Of a DNA stretch of 64,000 nt, positions 23,356 through 37,053 are shown in pieces. Source of the stretch: Isochrysis galbana (taxonomy: Eukaryota; Haptophyta; Isochrysidales; Isochrysidaceae). The notes under the pieces were generated by a model that was given only the letters and a program-made list of their open reading frames with translations, made no database searches and had not been told where the DNA came from. Positions within the stretch are counted from its first letter, which is position 1. Every line of letters begins with the position of its first letter. Location: NCBI GenBank assembly GCA_018136815.1, contig CM030941.1:2146039-2210038 (forward strand), given 5' to 3'. A program made the translations under genes and the position numbers.

Positions 23356-25262
23356 ATAGTGTCACTAGCCCCATGGCCACGTGTTGAAGCCAACTAGATT
23401 CATGAGGGAATGTTCCTCGTTCCTCATTCTCGGCCTTGTTCTCAGTCGGTCCCAGCACGTCAGGTACTCTGCCTGTCACTCCACAGGTCTACGCAGGGTT
23501 GAGAAGACATGGTTTCTCACCGAATACTGAATAGAACTTTTGTCTAATACCCCAAAGAAACCGCTCGCACTAGCACTAGCACTAGTAGCCCGGTTACTCA
23601 CTCTTCTTGACCACTATTTTCGATCTCCCCTGGGTGTCCAAGTATCCCCCCCCCCCCCCCCCCCGCCCCCAGCCCCTCCCCCCCCCCCCCCCAACCTGCC
23701 CCGGCAGCTGCCATCCCCCTCTGACGATCACCCTCCCGCTCCACGATAGAGGTGGGGGAGAGTGGGTTGAAAAAAAAACTCTTGTTGATCCGGAGGCCCA
23801 CCGTTTTATATCGTCGGACCGGGGGAAGATTTCCCCTCGTCCCTCTCCCCGCTCGATTCCGAATCCGAGGCAGAGCGATGGCGACCGACCCGCTTGACAG
23901 GCCGACCTTCGCCGCGCTCCAGCGAGAGCACGGCGGTGGTCAGCCCCCCCCTTGTCGATTGTGTTCGGACTAAAAAAAAACTTCTTAATATTCTCGCCGC
24001 GCGCGCGACCCCGCCAACCGCCTATGTAGCCTCGCCCGCTTCCCTTGTCCCCCCCCCCACCTGCCTTGCGGCACGTCCCCTTGTGCTCTACCTAGGGGCT
24101 GGGTGTTGGAGTCTCCAGTGGCAGGCGGTGTGTATCGGTCCCCGATGGCCTAACTTCCTCCTTCCTCGTATGCCATCGGGCTACCGGCCTTTGCGTATGT
24201 CCTCTTTGTGTAAGGTGTCAGGCGTCAGTGAGTTGGTCTGTAGTCCAGCCAGCTGCGGGTCCCAGTGCGCCGGGTTCTGCGCCTTCCACGCGGTGGCGGC
24301 GATTGGCGTGGCTGCTGCTAGGGCGGCATCTTTGGATATGGTGCCTGGTGGGTGGGGTCACTTCGTCACTTGTAGGCGGCACGCGGACCATGTAACCTAA
24401 CCTTGCGAAATACGACAGGCCGATAGATAGCAATAGGCCGGCAGCCTCGCTGGATGCGACAAATGTGCCATCTCCTCTTGTCTGCCTACTTAGATTTCAC
24501 AATTCCTACTAATTCCTACGCCCACACACCCTCCGTTCGTATGCCTGCGCTAAATTGTTAGGCCTTCAACGCCCCATTGAATGGCCCATTGGCCATTGGT
24601 AGCGCCACTATATGAACTTTATTAAATCTCATTTTTTTTCGCGCGCCCCACTTTCGCTTCTTTACTCATGCTCATAGAGCTTTATGCTTTGTATTTTGAC
24701 ATCGCCCTGCTGGCTGGCCACCCGCCCGGAACCGAATATTTGAAACTTGAAACTTCTCTCAAGCGCCGAGCGCTCACTCTCACTACACCTACACCTAATA
24801 CCTAATCCTAAATTCATTCCACGGCATGCTTCCGCACCGCGCGCGCCACGAAAGCTTGGACGACGGCATTGTGATTGTGAGAATCGTCACCGGACTAAGC
24901 ACTAAGCGCCATGAGCAAGTTATTGCCACAGGATTTCGGGACAAGTAGCCGTTTCGAACGAGCTAAAATTATCGTGTATACGCGAGGCGAGCCCGTAATT
25001 GCCCAGGTATGCACCAGACCCTACGCATTGCTGACAACTGCCTTCCCCACGACTGTGGAGCAGCACCTTTGAGCTGACGCTCGAGATGACGTAGCAAACT
25101 TGCGGCGGCAAGGCACAAGTTGCTGGAGCTCACAATGGCACTGGGGTTGAAACAATCCTCGAGCAAGTTAGCCGAGGCGACCAATCCACGAGCACGAGGC
25201 TCCCTTCCCAGTCGCCCGGCCAAGAAGCCCTACGCCGACTGCTGCAATCTGTGGTGCCGGCA
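23356..25262. other. Intergenic region, homopolymer-rich, no supported gene
   Basis: A poly-C stretch spans about 23646-23692. 24600-24800 is AT-richer. A frame at 23894-24400 contains several cysteines and histidines near its end, but it starts in simple sequence and I cannot assign it. Nothing else is supported. Confidence 0.4.
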
Positions 25263-26657
25263 TTAAATGCGTCGCCTGTCACCGGAGGATGCCTCAGGTT
25301 GTGGTGGCGTCACCGCACCGGGCAATGACCAACCTTTGATCTCGGTAACCACAGGATTTCGTGCTCTCTTTGTTCGCCATCTCTTGTTGAGGTACATTAG
25401 GCAGGCACAACCTATCGCAAGGATGGCACCACTTACGAGGATGGCGGCAGCCACTGCACCACCAATCGGTACGCGCCCCTGAAGTAACTCGACTTTGCAC
25501 ACATCTAGATCGACATTCTTACAGGCGCTGCACCACTCGGCGTCGCTTGCAAGCACTTGACTATTTACATGTGCGCGAAAGTCGTCAATGTGACAGTGAG
25601 TATCATTTGTACCCCCTGATCCACATGGCGTGCGCAATGGTCGCCACCCTGCACTAAGGGTCTCCAAATTGGCCCCAAATTCATCCTCATCATACCAGAG
25701 AAGAAGTTCAACCTCGTTGTCACTATTCACCTCAAGCACCAACGCGCTGCCCGTCGGCAAAAGATGACGGCCCAACCAGTCGTCGGCAGAGTCACCTGAG
25801 TCCACAGCAATGCCTAACGCACTCAGCGTGCACAGTATCGTCGGGTAGTGAGCACTGTAGTAGTACAACCTCATTCCATCTTCCGCGTTAGCAATCGCTT
25901 CCGAGATTTTCCGAAGTATGGACGAGCCACATGTCGCCGACGTTAGCTCCCTGCCAAACTTTCGAGCCTCGAGCCACGACACAAGCTTCCGCGCCTCGGT
26001 CAGCAACGAGCTCAATTCGTTGCGGATTGGTGACCCGATGCTGCGTGAGCCATTGTTCAGCGCCACATTGAGGGTATCGAACGCATTCCACCAATCGCGG
26101 AGAGGCGTCGCGCCGTCTATGGGTTCGGGGAGGTCTTCTGGGGGCAAGATGAGGCTCAGCGCGGAGTGCACGTCGTGGCGCAACTGCATGGACTCCTCCT
26201 CTTTCTGAGCGAATTCGCGTGTGCCATACCAGCGGAGGATCCGCTCAGAGTGCGCAGGGCACTTGGTGTACGCACGCAGGACCGTGTCGAGCTGGTCTTG
26301 TCGGCTGTACACGGGAACGGGCAGCGTCAAACCCGCGTCGCTCGATTGATTGGCGTCAACGAAGAGTGCATGCAACACGGTCTCCGCGGTGCCAAGCGTG
26401 CGTGCCAGCCCGCTGCTCTGGGCGAGCGTCGCTTCGCGCACCTCCTCGACGGAGCCGAGGCATGAGGAGGTAAGGCTACAGGTTGGAGACAGGAGGTAGC
26501 GCTCTCGCAGCGCGGCCGCCAGCCGGCTGAGCTCGAGCAGCGCGCCTTGAGAGAGCGGTGGATCTTGCCCGCGCTCTTGCAGCTTGTGTGAATGCTTGAC
26601 CAGCCGCTCGCGCTCGCCGTGCCGCGTGAGCACGAACACCTTCTGCAGCGAGGACAT
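25263..26657 (-). CDS. Histidine acid phosphatase family protein with C-terminal membrane anchor
   Basis: The 464-residue frame starts at ATG 26657. LTRHGERER at residues 10-18 is the branch-2 histidine phosphatase motif (R12, H13 nucleophile, G14), with Arg where RHGxRxP has Pro. The region YYYSAHYPTI (near residues 270-280) occupies the place of the second motif, usually SAHD, but the acid Asp is Tyr. A cysteine-rich segment (CGSGG...CHID...CSACKNVDLDVCK) precedes a transmembrane helix at about 398-423 and a basic 41-residue tail. The layout resembles lysosomal and testicular acid phosphatases, which are type I, yet there is no signal peptide because the start codon is followed almost at once by the RHG motif. 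A missing upstream exon beyond the microsatellite is possible. Activity is uncertain. Confidence 0.75.
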   Translation of the reverse strand: MSSLQKVFVLTRHGERERLVKHSHKLQERGQDPPLSQGALLELSRLAAALRERYLLSPTCSLTSSCLGSVEEVREATLAQSSGLARTLGTAETVLHALFVDANQSSDAGLTLPVPVYSRQDQLDTVLRAYTKCPAHSERILRWYGTREFAQKEEESMQLRHDVHSALSLILPPEDLPEPIDGATPLRDWWNAFDTLNVALNNGSRSIGSPIRNELSSLLTEARKLVSWLEARKFGRELTSATCGSSILRKISEAIANAEDGMRLYYYSAHYPTILCTLSALGIAVDSGDSADDWLGRHLLPTGSALVLEVNSDNEVELLLWYDEDEFGANLETLSAGWRPLRTPCGSGGTNDTHCHIDDFRAHVNSQVLASDAEWCSACKNVDLDVCKVELLQGRVPIGGAVAAAILVSGAILAIGCACLMYLNKRWRTKRARNPVVTEIKGWSLPGAVTPPQPEASSGDRRRI

Positions 26658-27600
<943 letters not shown>

Positions 27601-27700
27601 NNNNNNNNNNNNNNNNNNNNNNNNNNNNNNNNNNNNNNNNNNNNNNNNNNNNNNNNNNNNNNNNNNNNNNNNNNNNNNNNNNNNNNNNNNNNNNNNNNNN
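27601..27700. other. Assembly gap (100 N)
   Basis: Placeholder gap that removes the C-terminus of the giant minus-strand gene starting at 36363. Confidence 0.95.
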
Positions 27701-30700
27701 TAGCTCGCTACGTCAGGCCCTGTATCTATAAGCCCCAACGCTTCACTGGCGGCCGCTCGATCCGTAGCGGCCGCTCGGTCAATGCCGGCCTCACTATCAA
27801 GCTCGAAATGACTCTCTATTCCGTCCTCATCTTCGTCCTCCACCTCAGAAGCCACGTCGGACGGGGAATCCACATCAATGGGTGGACGAGAGACGCTCGT
27901 CCCGGCAGTCGGTGTTCGAGCCATGATGGGAAGCCCTGCAGGTCCAGTAGCAGGCTCAAGGCCGAGCCTAGAGGCGTCAGTCGTACTCGACGACGCTTCA
28001 CCGATTTCGCTGATAAGAGACTCAGCCATGCTCTCGCCAAAGGTGCGCGGTGCTTTGTCACCCCGGGAGACGCGTGCGCTCCAAGGCGCATTGTGACTGT
28101 CACGTGGCTGAGCAGCATCAACCGCGTTGGCAATTGAGGCTTCGACGACAACGCCGTCCGTCGAAAAGATCACGCCACCACCCTCGTCGAAATGGGATGC
28201 CTCGGCCGAGCCAGAAACCCCGAAGCCATGGACGGTCAATGCCACGCTTACCTCGTCCGCAACGGATGCATCAGCAACGGACGTGCTGCAGCCTCCCTGC
28301 ATTGAGCCCGCTAAACCTCTCAATTCGTCGGCAATAGACATGTCGGCCATCGAAATTTCCAAGCCGTGAGCCTGGGAGACTTCTCCTATCTCGTTCACGA
28401 TAGATGTGTCGGCGATGGCTACACTTGTTACCGACGGGCCTATCATACATGCCTTCGACACACCAAACACCTCATCCATGATCGATGCATCGACAACAAA
28501 TGCGTCTGCATGACTATCACGCACGCCGATGGCTGCGGACTCTTCAATCTCATCGACGACAGGTCCACCTTCGGTATCGGAGACCTCGTCCTCGGAGGCT
28601 TGGGCCAAATCGACCTCGTCAGCGATGCCACTTTCAGAGCCACTGGGATCCAACGCCGAGGTAGCAAAAGCTCCGACCTCACTCTGGATGCTCTCGTCTA
28701 GGGTCAAGTTGAAACTCATCACGGGGCGCAGTGCGGAGTCTTCCTCGAGCAGAGAAGTCACTCCCCCGGCTGCAGCGATACGGCGCTTCCCAGCGGCAAT
28801 GACGGCTTCCGACGCCTCGAGCTGGGCCAATAGCTCTACTTCCTCGGCGGCCATCGCCGCCCTCGCCCTTGCATGACGCTCTGAGTCGATCGCCGTCGCG
28901 ACGACTCCTACGGCCTCCGCCTTTTTTGCGGTCAACTTGGCACGGAGCTTTTCGAGCCGAAGACGCTCGGCCGCCAACTCGACAGGCTCCTCTTCAAATT
29001 CACTCATGAGCTCCGACGGCGGGGCCTCAAGGCTGCATACAGACGACGCACACAGCGAGGCGCGTCTGGCGCTGGCGCAAGCGCCAACCGCTTCTGAGAT
29101 GGAGGCAGTCGACGTTGCTAAGGTCCCATAGCCCAACCCGCTATGCATGACCGAGTCTTGGACTTGGTCGGGAATGATGCTATCGTCGTATGCACGGCTG
29201 TCCTCGGGAATATCCGTCACGTAGGACGCAATCTCATCGGCCGCGCTAGCTATCTCAGAAGCAGCAGCAGACCCGAGGAAATCGCCTGTCGCTGAGAGCA
29301 GCACCCCCGACTCGACGAGGCTAGAGATGAGGGCAGCGGAGATGCCGTCGACGCCTGCGATCTCGGATGCAGACATGTCAATGCTCAAATCTCCGGCCGC
29401 ACTTTCCGCGACGGACTCCGCCGCAATAGACTCTGTGCCGACGGAATCAGCGTCCACGACGGAATCGTGGCCACCGGGCATGCCGTTCAGTCCGGACGCC
29501 TCGAGAATCGGCGATTCCTCGACAATGGAGAGTGCAATAGAGTCCGCACTTTCAGCCAGTCCCGCTAGCATAGATTCCTCGACGATAGATGCAGCTAAGG
29601 AGCCTATCTGCAAGCGACTGGCGCCGAGAAGGTCCAAGGACTCACCACTGGATGCGTCGAGATGCGCCTCTTCGAGTGATGCCTCGGCTGATGCCTGGTG
29701 TGATTGCTTGTCATCATCCACGGCGAGGGGCGTTGCCACTGCCGAGCCTATATTGTCTACAAAAGAAGTTGGTACATCGCCATCCGCATCTTGCACGGCA
29801 CGCGATCCGTGGAGTGTTTGTGCATTCATCTCCACTGCTCCGGGGCCAGCCTGCATGGTTGCAGTGAGAGCAGCCGCTGCCACCTGAGCGGCCCGGTTGC
29901 GCTCGGCCTCGTCCTGCCACTGCTGAATGCAAGATACCATAGAAGCCACTAGGCTATCGGCAAACCTACTCGCGTCGAGCAGCTGGCCATCACCCTCGCT
30001 AGAAGCCGCAGCAGTCGGCGCAGGCCACACGCGACTGCTTGATTCCGCTTGCTGTGTCCCGTCTTGCTCGCTCTCGGAGTCGGCAACCGTGGGCGGTACC
30101 CCTGCCATGCCTCTGAAGGTGGCAGCCAGCCTCTCGCGCTCCCGACGAAGATTTCGCGCGACGGCCGAGCGCGCCGCCTTGGCGCGCATCCTCTCCTTGC
30201 GCATCGCTGCTCGCAGCTCGGCCTTCGCACGAGCCGCCGCCGCCGCATCCTCCCTCCTCCACATCTCGAGAGCTCGCTCTCGTTCCGCCGTACGGGACCA
30301 ATCCAGGGAAGCATCCATGAGTGCGTCACCCCGGGCCGAGATGGGATGTGCAGATAGGTTGGTAATATTCGATAGCACCTGCGAAGAGAGCCGTGAATAA
30401 GCAGAGCCTTGCCGATCGGCCCATACTGCCGAGCGCTCTTCCAACAGCAACGCCAGCAGCGCGCGTTCCGCGCCGAGGACAGGGGACGGCACACCCCGTT
30501 CCCAAGGCCCGATGGAGCCTGGTGGTGGCGGGCGCAGCGATGATCTGGCACTAGTCGACGTCTCAGAGCTGATCTCGTCCGATGATTTGTGGCTAGTGAG
30601 CGTGCCGGCGTCACTAGTACTGTGCATGCCGTGTGAATCGAGGCGCTGCGGCCAATCTGTGCTCCAGTTGGGCGCCCCTCCTCTCCTCCTTCGATAGTCC

Positions 30701-33700
30701 TTGGTTTTATTTCGGCCGTCATCTATGGAGGATTCGAGGTAGCGCATGCCCTCAATGTACCGGCCATGCTGCGGTGCCACCGACGCGCCCTCCGGTACGA
30801 GCACGTTCATGAGCGCTCCCCCTACGTTGGCAGTGAAACTGTCGCCGGCACGCAAGTGTGGTGGAACCTCCACAACCCACAACCCTGGCGGCGGAGGCGG
30901 CGGAGGCGGCATGGGCGGTGCCGCTACGCTCACCGCCAGCCGGAGAGGAGTCTCCGGCGGCAAGCCTTCGCGTGCGTTGCGCGGAACTTCGACCAGGCGT
31001 ATCTGCCCGCCGATGTGTGCAGCAAAGCAGCCTCCTTCAGGAACTGATGATGGCACCTCCACCTCATATTGGAGCTGAAAGGACGCATCCGTGGGTGCTT
31101 CCTCATCGCGTATAGATGAAACCCCTGCTGCGGTGGCGCCAATGTGCGTGCGCACTACTGAGCCTCGATGAAGAGTTGACTCGGTGGCGGTTGGTGTCGC
31201 AGCCGAGCTGGATGCACTCGCCTCGGATGGCCCTTCCGGCCCAGCGGCGAGGGCCGAATGCGATGGCCCTTCCACGACCAAGCGAAAGGCACTGCCTGCA
31301 ATGCGCATATCTACATTGCCGGCCGCCGGCGCCGGTGTGGCGACGACGACGGAGCCTCGCTGCTGGGGCACGAAATCCAGTTCAGCTGCACGAACGGCTT
31401 CCATCAAATCGGAGCTTCCAGAAGCGAGAATAATGTTGGAGGTGTCGAGGCCAGCGCCATCAGGCGCGGAAGCGGCGCTAGTCTCGTGCTCGGCAATTTC
31501 AGCGGCCTTCGCAGCACCATGAACTTGGCAAGACTTCGATGTGCCCAATTCCAGAGACCCGCACGGCGCCTTGGCTGGAAACGCCTTCATGGGCGCCGAC
31601 TCCACAAGGTCGCCAACGGATGCTGTCGACACCGCCTCCGTGCGCGGGCCATCGGTAGGGCCTGCGATGCTCAGTATTGATTCCGTCGCATGCGCGGGCG
31701 ATTGCCGCGCGTCCACGGCTGGAAGGGACGCCACACATGATGGGAGCGTCCTCGTCGTCGTGGTCTCCTCGCTCCCCACGGAGGCGCTGACGACCGTGAG
31801 CCGCTGTTCGAGCTCCTTGCAACGTTCCGCATGCGCACGGCGTTGCCGGCGCAGTTGCTCTTGCATTTCTTCGAGCTCGAGGCGCTGTCGCTGTCGCCAG
31901 TCGCGACTGGAAGCGCCCTGCTCCACAATGAAGGCTTCTCCTATGTTTGCGCGGCCCGTGGCCTCTTCAGCACGCGATTCCGCAAGGTGGCGGTTTCGCA
32001 TCACTGCAACCTCGCGTTCAGTTATGACAAGATTTTCATTGAGCTCCAGCTCAACACGGAGCATCCGAGCGAGCTCTGACGCCGTTCGCCGGCCTTCTAC
32101 GGCAGCAGAGGCCGCTGCTCCAGGAAGCCGCATCGCAGCAAGGCGGGCAAAGTAGGATGACATGTCGGCGTTGACGGAGCACGCACCGTCCGTTGAGGGA
32201 GGAACCCTCGGGGAAGACACTGCTCCCTCACGCATAGTTGTGGAAGCGAGGACCCGCCTCGCTGCCGCTCTCATCTCTCGCAATTGTGAGGCTGCCCTCT
32301 CGGCGATGACGCGTGGGTCCTCGCCAACAATCTCCTCCTCCGGGACGGTATCTTCCATCCCACCATCCATGCTCTCCTGGCAAAGCGGGGCTCGACCTAT
32401 TTCAATCCATGGCATCGTTTTCGGCTGCTCATGGGTTGTGTCCGGCGGGGGCATGCGGCCACTTCCGAATGATCGGTCCGGATTGTCTATAGAATCCACA
32501 TCTGAGAGACGGCGATGCTGGCCATCCGCTTGGCCTAGGCCTCCGGCTTGCCGCAATACTCTAGCAGAAGAAGTGGTAGAGCACTTCGCCGCCCGCTCTT
32601 GTGACGGGAGAGCGTGCAAGTGCGCAGGACCTGAGTCTACCCATGTCTTCCCATCAGGTGGTGGATTCAGATGCGCCGGGCCCACCTCGACATGCATCAT
32701 CCGAGCCAACACTGAGACCACAGAATCGGGATCGGGCGCTGTGAAGGCGGCCGCATCGTGCGTGGCCAGAGGAGCGAACAGATCGATGAAGGATGAGGCG
32801 CACGCGTGATAGCCGGGTTCGGGCGGCACAACGCCTCCTGTGCCAGCCTCGGCGGGGGTGCTGATGTCCTCGTCGACGACCGCACCTGTCGCACCCTCGG
32901 CCGCGTCGCTGGGTAAGCGCGCAAACGATGCCGCTTCCCGCCCGTACCTTGCGGATGGAGAGGCGGCCATCCGGCGCTCAACTCTAGCGAGAGTTTCGAC
33001 AATGTCGCGCTGTTCGCGGGTGTGGGTAGCGGGAGATGCACGACGTCGCTCAGCCTCAATTGCGTTGGACAATCCGTCGAAAGAGAGGAGTTCGAGCGGC
33101 GCGGGAGAACTAAACGATCGCGTCTCAAGGTGTGAGGATCCGATGCAATCTGTTGAAGCAACTTGCGGTCTAAGGGCCTCGCCGCCTGTGCTCAACGACG
33201 CGCCTGGGCCGCGTGTCATGGATGCCTCGACCCTCTCGTCAGGTGAAATATTCGAGCGTCCCATGCCGCATACCATTGCGGTCGGCGCTGGCGACGACGC
33301 TGGCCGTGGGCCGTGGGCGGCTCCCACCCCCCCGCCGCCTCGCAGCCGGCGGTACAAGTGCCGGCGATAGGCGACGCGCGGAACGGGCTGGTCGGTGTCC
33401 CAATCCTCCAAAACTAAACACCGCTCGTCGTCGGAAAGGCCAGGGTTATCCGACTCGCGAACATTCGCGGCCGCGACCCCGCCCTCGGTTCGGTCTATCG
33501 CCTTATGATCGAGGTCCTCAGCTGCGAGTAAGGCGGCAGCAGAGCGCCTCATGAGCCCGGCCGTCTCCCCAAGCGCCTCATGTGCTCTGGCGACTTCCTC
33601 CCTGGCCACCTTAGCCTGCACTGTGCGCATCATCCGCCTGGCCAAAGCCTCCGTATCTTCCAAGGTGAATGTGGCCGCATCCTCAAAAGTGAACGTCGTC

Positions 33701-36363
33701 CTCCTGCCTGCTGCAAGCTCATCAAAGGCCGTCGATTCGGTCATTACACCTTGTGATGCCAGGTTCAGGTCATGAGCTTCACGCAGGTGAGGGGCAGGGG
33801 GGGGGTTGCCCAACTCGGAAACCTTGTCAACCGAATCCATATCGCTCGAACTGCCCAAAAGCGACGTGCCGTGAGGGTGGGGTGCCTCGCCCTCACGGCC
33901 ATCGATGGCAACCGTTTCTTGGCTTTCGGCTTCGTATTTCACTGTTGGCCCAGCTTCACCTAGCTGCTCAGCAGGGTGCGAGCAACCCCTCTCCGCGACC
34001 TCGTCCGACTCGTCGTGAGGATCAGCAGTGCCACATCGATCGGTGCCCGCCAACCGCCTCTCACCAACACGCTGGCCGACTATGCCTTGTTCCTCGACCG
34101 CGCCTCGCTCGCTGCATCGCCGCAGCGCATCCTCCACGGTTCTCAATAGTCTTTCCCGATCGAGGTCATCTAAATCAGAGCCGAGCGCGGCCTCAACTAT
34201 CGAACGGATGCGGGCAGCCACCTGCTGCCAGTCGCGACTCATCACGGTACCGTCCGAACCGGGCGAACTGGGAACGTTGCTCCAAGGCGCGCACGCTCGC
34301 CCACTCCCCACACCATCTTGCGATACACCCTCCACCATGTATGCCTCCTCGCGAAACCCTTGCGCCATTCGTTGTAGCGCCAGTGCGCGCTCCACCTCGG
34401 CTCGTGACCACCAGGAGAGCGACGACGCGTGGCGTGGCGTGCCTCTTAGTCCATCGGCTGCTTGGCCACCAGATGGTCGGACTCTTCTTCCTCCCTCGCG
34501 GTCCTCGCCATCCTCCTTTTCCGTCTTGACGTGTGCCGCAGCCGCCTCGTCGGCGACGCTGTGGATCAGATCCAAGAGCAGAGCCACCTGCGCCGGTGGC
34601 AAGGCACTATTTGACCCCCGCGGTGACCGAGCCTCGCCATCATCATCGCGTGAGGGGTCGGCCTCGTCGAGCATCCTGCGGAGGATGGCCTCCGCACAAA
34701 CGGCGCGTGCCTGCCGCTCTCCCTCAGATGCGGCTTCACCCTCGGCCGACAACGCGGCAAAGAGAAGCGTCGGGTCGACGATGCCCTCCAGTGCCTCCAC
34801 ACGGGTGCGCTCAACTGCGGCTGGATCAATCGCCGAGGCTCTCGCCATAGCCTCCTCCGTGGCCTGCGCGGCGGCCCTGTCTGCCGCTTCCCTCTGCGCC
34901 TCAGCCCGCTTGCGCGCCTCAGCCCGCTTGCGCGCCTCAGCCCTGGCCACCGCCTTGGCTCCTGCCGCCAGCCTAGCGCGCTGCGCCACCTCGGCGGCAT
35001 GTCGCTCTCGCAGCGACGCGAGCTCAGCCTTTACTTTCTTGACCCGCGCCTCGTCCGCCTCCTTTTCCCGCTTGTGCTCCGCCTGCCTTGCTGCTTCCTG
35101 TTGCCTCATCCACTCCCGAGCACACAGTCGCTCCTCCCTCGTCACCGCACGCGCAGAAGTGCGGCCCTCCGCTGCAGTAGTGGCCGCTCGCATGTGCTCG
35201 CTCGGGGTGGTAAAGGACGTGCCATACAATGTTGGCGGCCGCGGCGCCAGGCTCGAAGCGCTCCCTCCGCGACTCAAGTCACCACTCGGGTTGCCGCATG
35301 ACGTTGGTCTCGAGAGTTCTGCTGCGGCTTGTTGACGCTTGCGCCGAATGAACTTGGCTGCAGCAGCGCGCTCCTCGGGACGGATACCTCGCTGACTCGG
35401 GAATGGCGGCGCCCGGGGCCGATGTGGCTCTGCCGACGCGCCAAACGCAGAGATGACCGGCTCCGGGGGACGTGCGGGTGGGGCAGTCGCTGGCCGGCGC
35501 AATGCTAGCGCCGGCGCCCGGGCAGAGCGATCGTTCCGTGGCTGAGGCAGCGGCCGCTCCCGTACAGGAGCAGGAACCGCCGAACGGCCGAATGCCGAGA
35601 CCACAGGCTCGGGGTTACAATCTTGGGGCGCTGCCCTGGATCTGCTGGACAATACCGCTGGCAGAGCCGTCGACGCAGAGCTCTTCGCCGTACATGGACG
35701 GGAGGCGTGGGCCAGGCGGCCGCACCTGCTCAGGTACCCGTGGGCGGCCGTATAGGTGGCTGCCCCGTAGCAATCTGAGGACGTTTCATCAACGATGGAG
35801 GGCCGCTCGGCGTGGAGCGTGCAGCTTGCGGCGTGTGGGGCGAGTGCGGGCATATCGGCGACGGCGCAGGGGGACCCAAGCTCATCGTAGCACGCATTAC
35901 TGGGCCAGTTGCTCTCAGTCTGCGCGCCGCCGTGCGCACGCATGGGGACGAAGAGGAGCGAGGCGGCGGCGAGGCGTGCACGCGTCTCTCTCACCACCTC
36001 ATCCCACTCGCGCTCGCGCTCGCTCGCGGCCTCTCCCTCTCTCTCTGGCTCTCTCGAGCGGTGTAGCGGGGCGTCAGTCTTCGTGAGCACCCTCACCTCC
36101 CGACGACTCGCTCGCTCTCGCCACTCCCTGCTCTCTCCGCCTCTCTCTCCTTCCCCTTTTTCATCCACGTCTCTCACCCCGTCTCGTTCTCTCGGACTCT
36201 CTCTCCCCTGCCCCACCTGAACCTTCCTCCAGACAGAGGCGAGGGGCATCGCAAGCAGCTGCGCCATGCTCAGCCCGCCCGCCAGCTGTGCTCGCGCTCG
36301 CGCGGCCGCAGCGAGGCTCGGCAGGTACGAAGAGGTTGCCTCCTCTTGGCCTCGCTCTCCCAT
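27701..36363 (-). CDS. Giant low-complexity coiled-coil protein, intronless, C-terminus in gap
   Basis: An uninterrupted frame from ATG 36363 to the gap gives about 2,887 residues. The N-terminal 400 residues are Ala/Arg/Pro-rich with two SAFG repeats (PEPVVSAFG, PEPVISAFG). Near residues 430-520 is a long Lys/Arg/Glu/Ala coiled coil containing three KRAEA repeats. The middle alternates acidic serine-rich sequence with short charged helices. Near 31100-30750 are two similar beta modules around VPxxxxxGxxFxAxxGG, separated by a polyproline run. A second coiled coil (LRLEKLRAKLTAKKAEA...EEVELLAQLEASE) lies near 28960-28770, and the last 600 residues carry many repeats of the form D-x-S-I-x-D-E. 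There is no signal peptide or membrane segment. Large centrosomal scaffolds such as CEP350 share this style, but I cannot demonstrate homology. Confidence 0.7.
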
Positions 36364-36795
36364 CGCCTCCCACGCTCGCTCCCGAAGGCTGTGGTCAGCT
36401 TAGACTCCAAAAATCACTCCTTTCCTCCTCCCCGCCACTGCCTGCCTCGTCCTACTACCCACCCCCCTTGCCATTTGTAGTTCTCCTACTCTACTCTACC
36501 GCCTACCTCTAGAGCTCTACTCTAGAGCTAGAGTAGAGAGTAGAGTGGAGTAGAGTAGAGGCTTCTCTCCCATCTCCTTTTCCCGCTCTCTCTCGAGAGT
36601 CTCTTCTTCCTCCTCTTATCTGTCCCTTCTTCTTTCTCTGTTTCTTCTTCTGTACTCCTCGATGGGCGAAGACGCAGCTCGCTCTCTCTCCGCTGACCGA
36701 GCCCCCGGTCGTCCTCGCCCCCCCGCCGCCCCCCTCCCTCACCCACGGTAATAACTGGCGCGCCGAGCCCCCACTCGTCCGGTAGCGTTGTCTTT
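36364..36795. promoter_or_regulatory. Upstream region of the giant coiled-coil gene
   Basis: Pyrimidine-rich on the plus strand, hence GA-rich on the sense strand. A cluster of TCTAGAG/CTCTAC units near 36510-36560 forms several small inverted repeats. No gene is supported. Confidence 0.4.
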
Positions 36796-37053
36796 AGAAA
36801 AAAAACATCTGAAGATTCAGGCTACTACCGCTAGCTATAAAGGACCACGCACTCACGGTACCGACTCACGCCATCGCATACCCCAGAACACTCACTCCCT
36901 TTACACTACCCCCTTCATTCCTTTCTTTGGTATCGGGGGGGGGGGGGGGGCGTGCACTACGACGGGCCAAGCGCAAGGGGCGGGCTGGGGCAGACTTGTT
37001 CTTGGGTGTTCCTGTGGCAGACAAACGCAAAACGCCTTCTGAACTATCTTATC

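Noticed and set aside
23894-24400. 168-residue frame ending in a Cys/His cluster
   Set aside because: Starts in homopolymer-rich sequence and does not match a zinc-finger or endonuclease pattern; not enough support.
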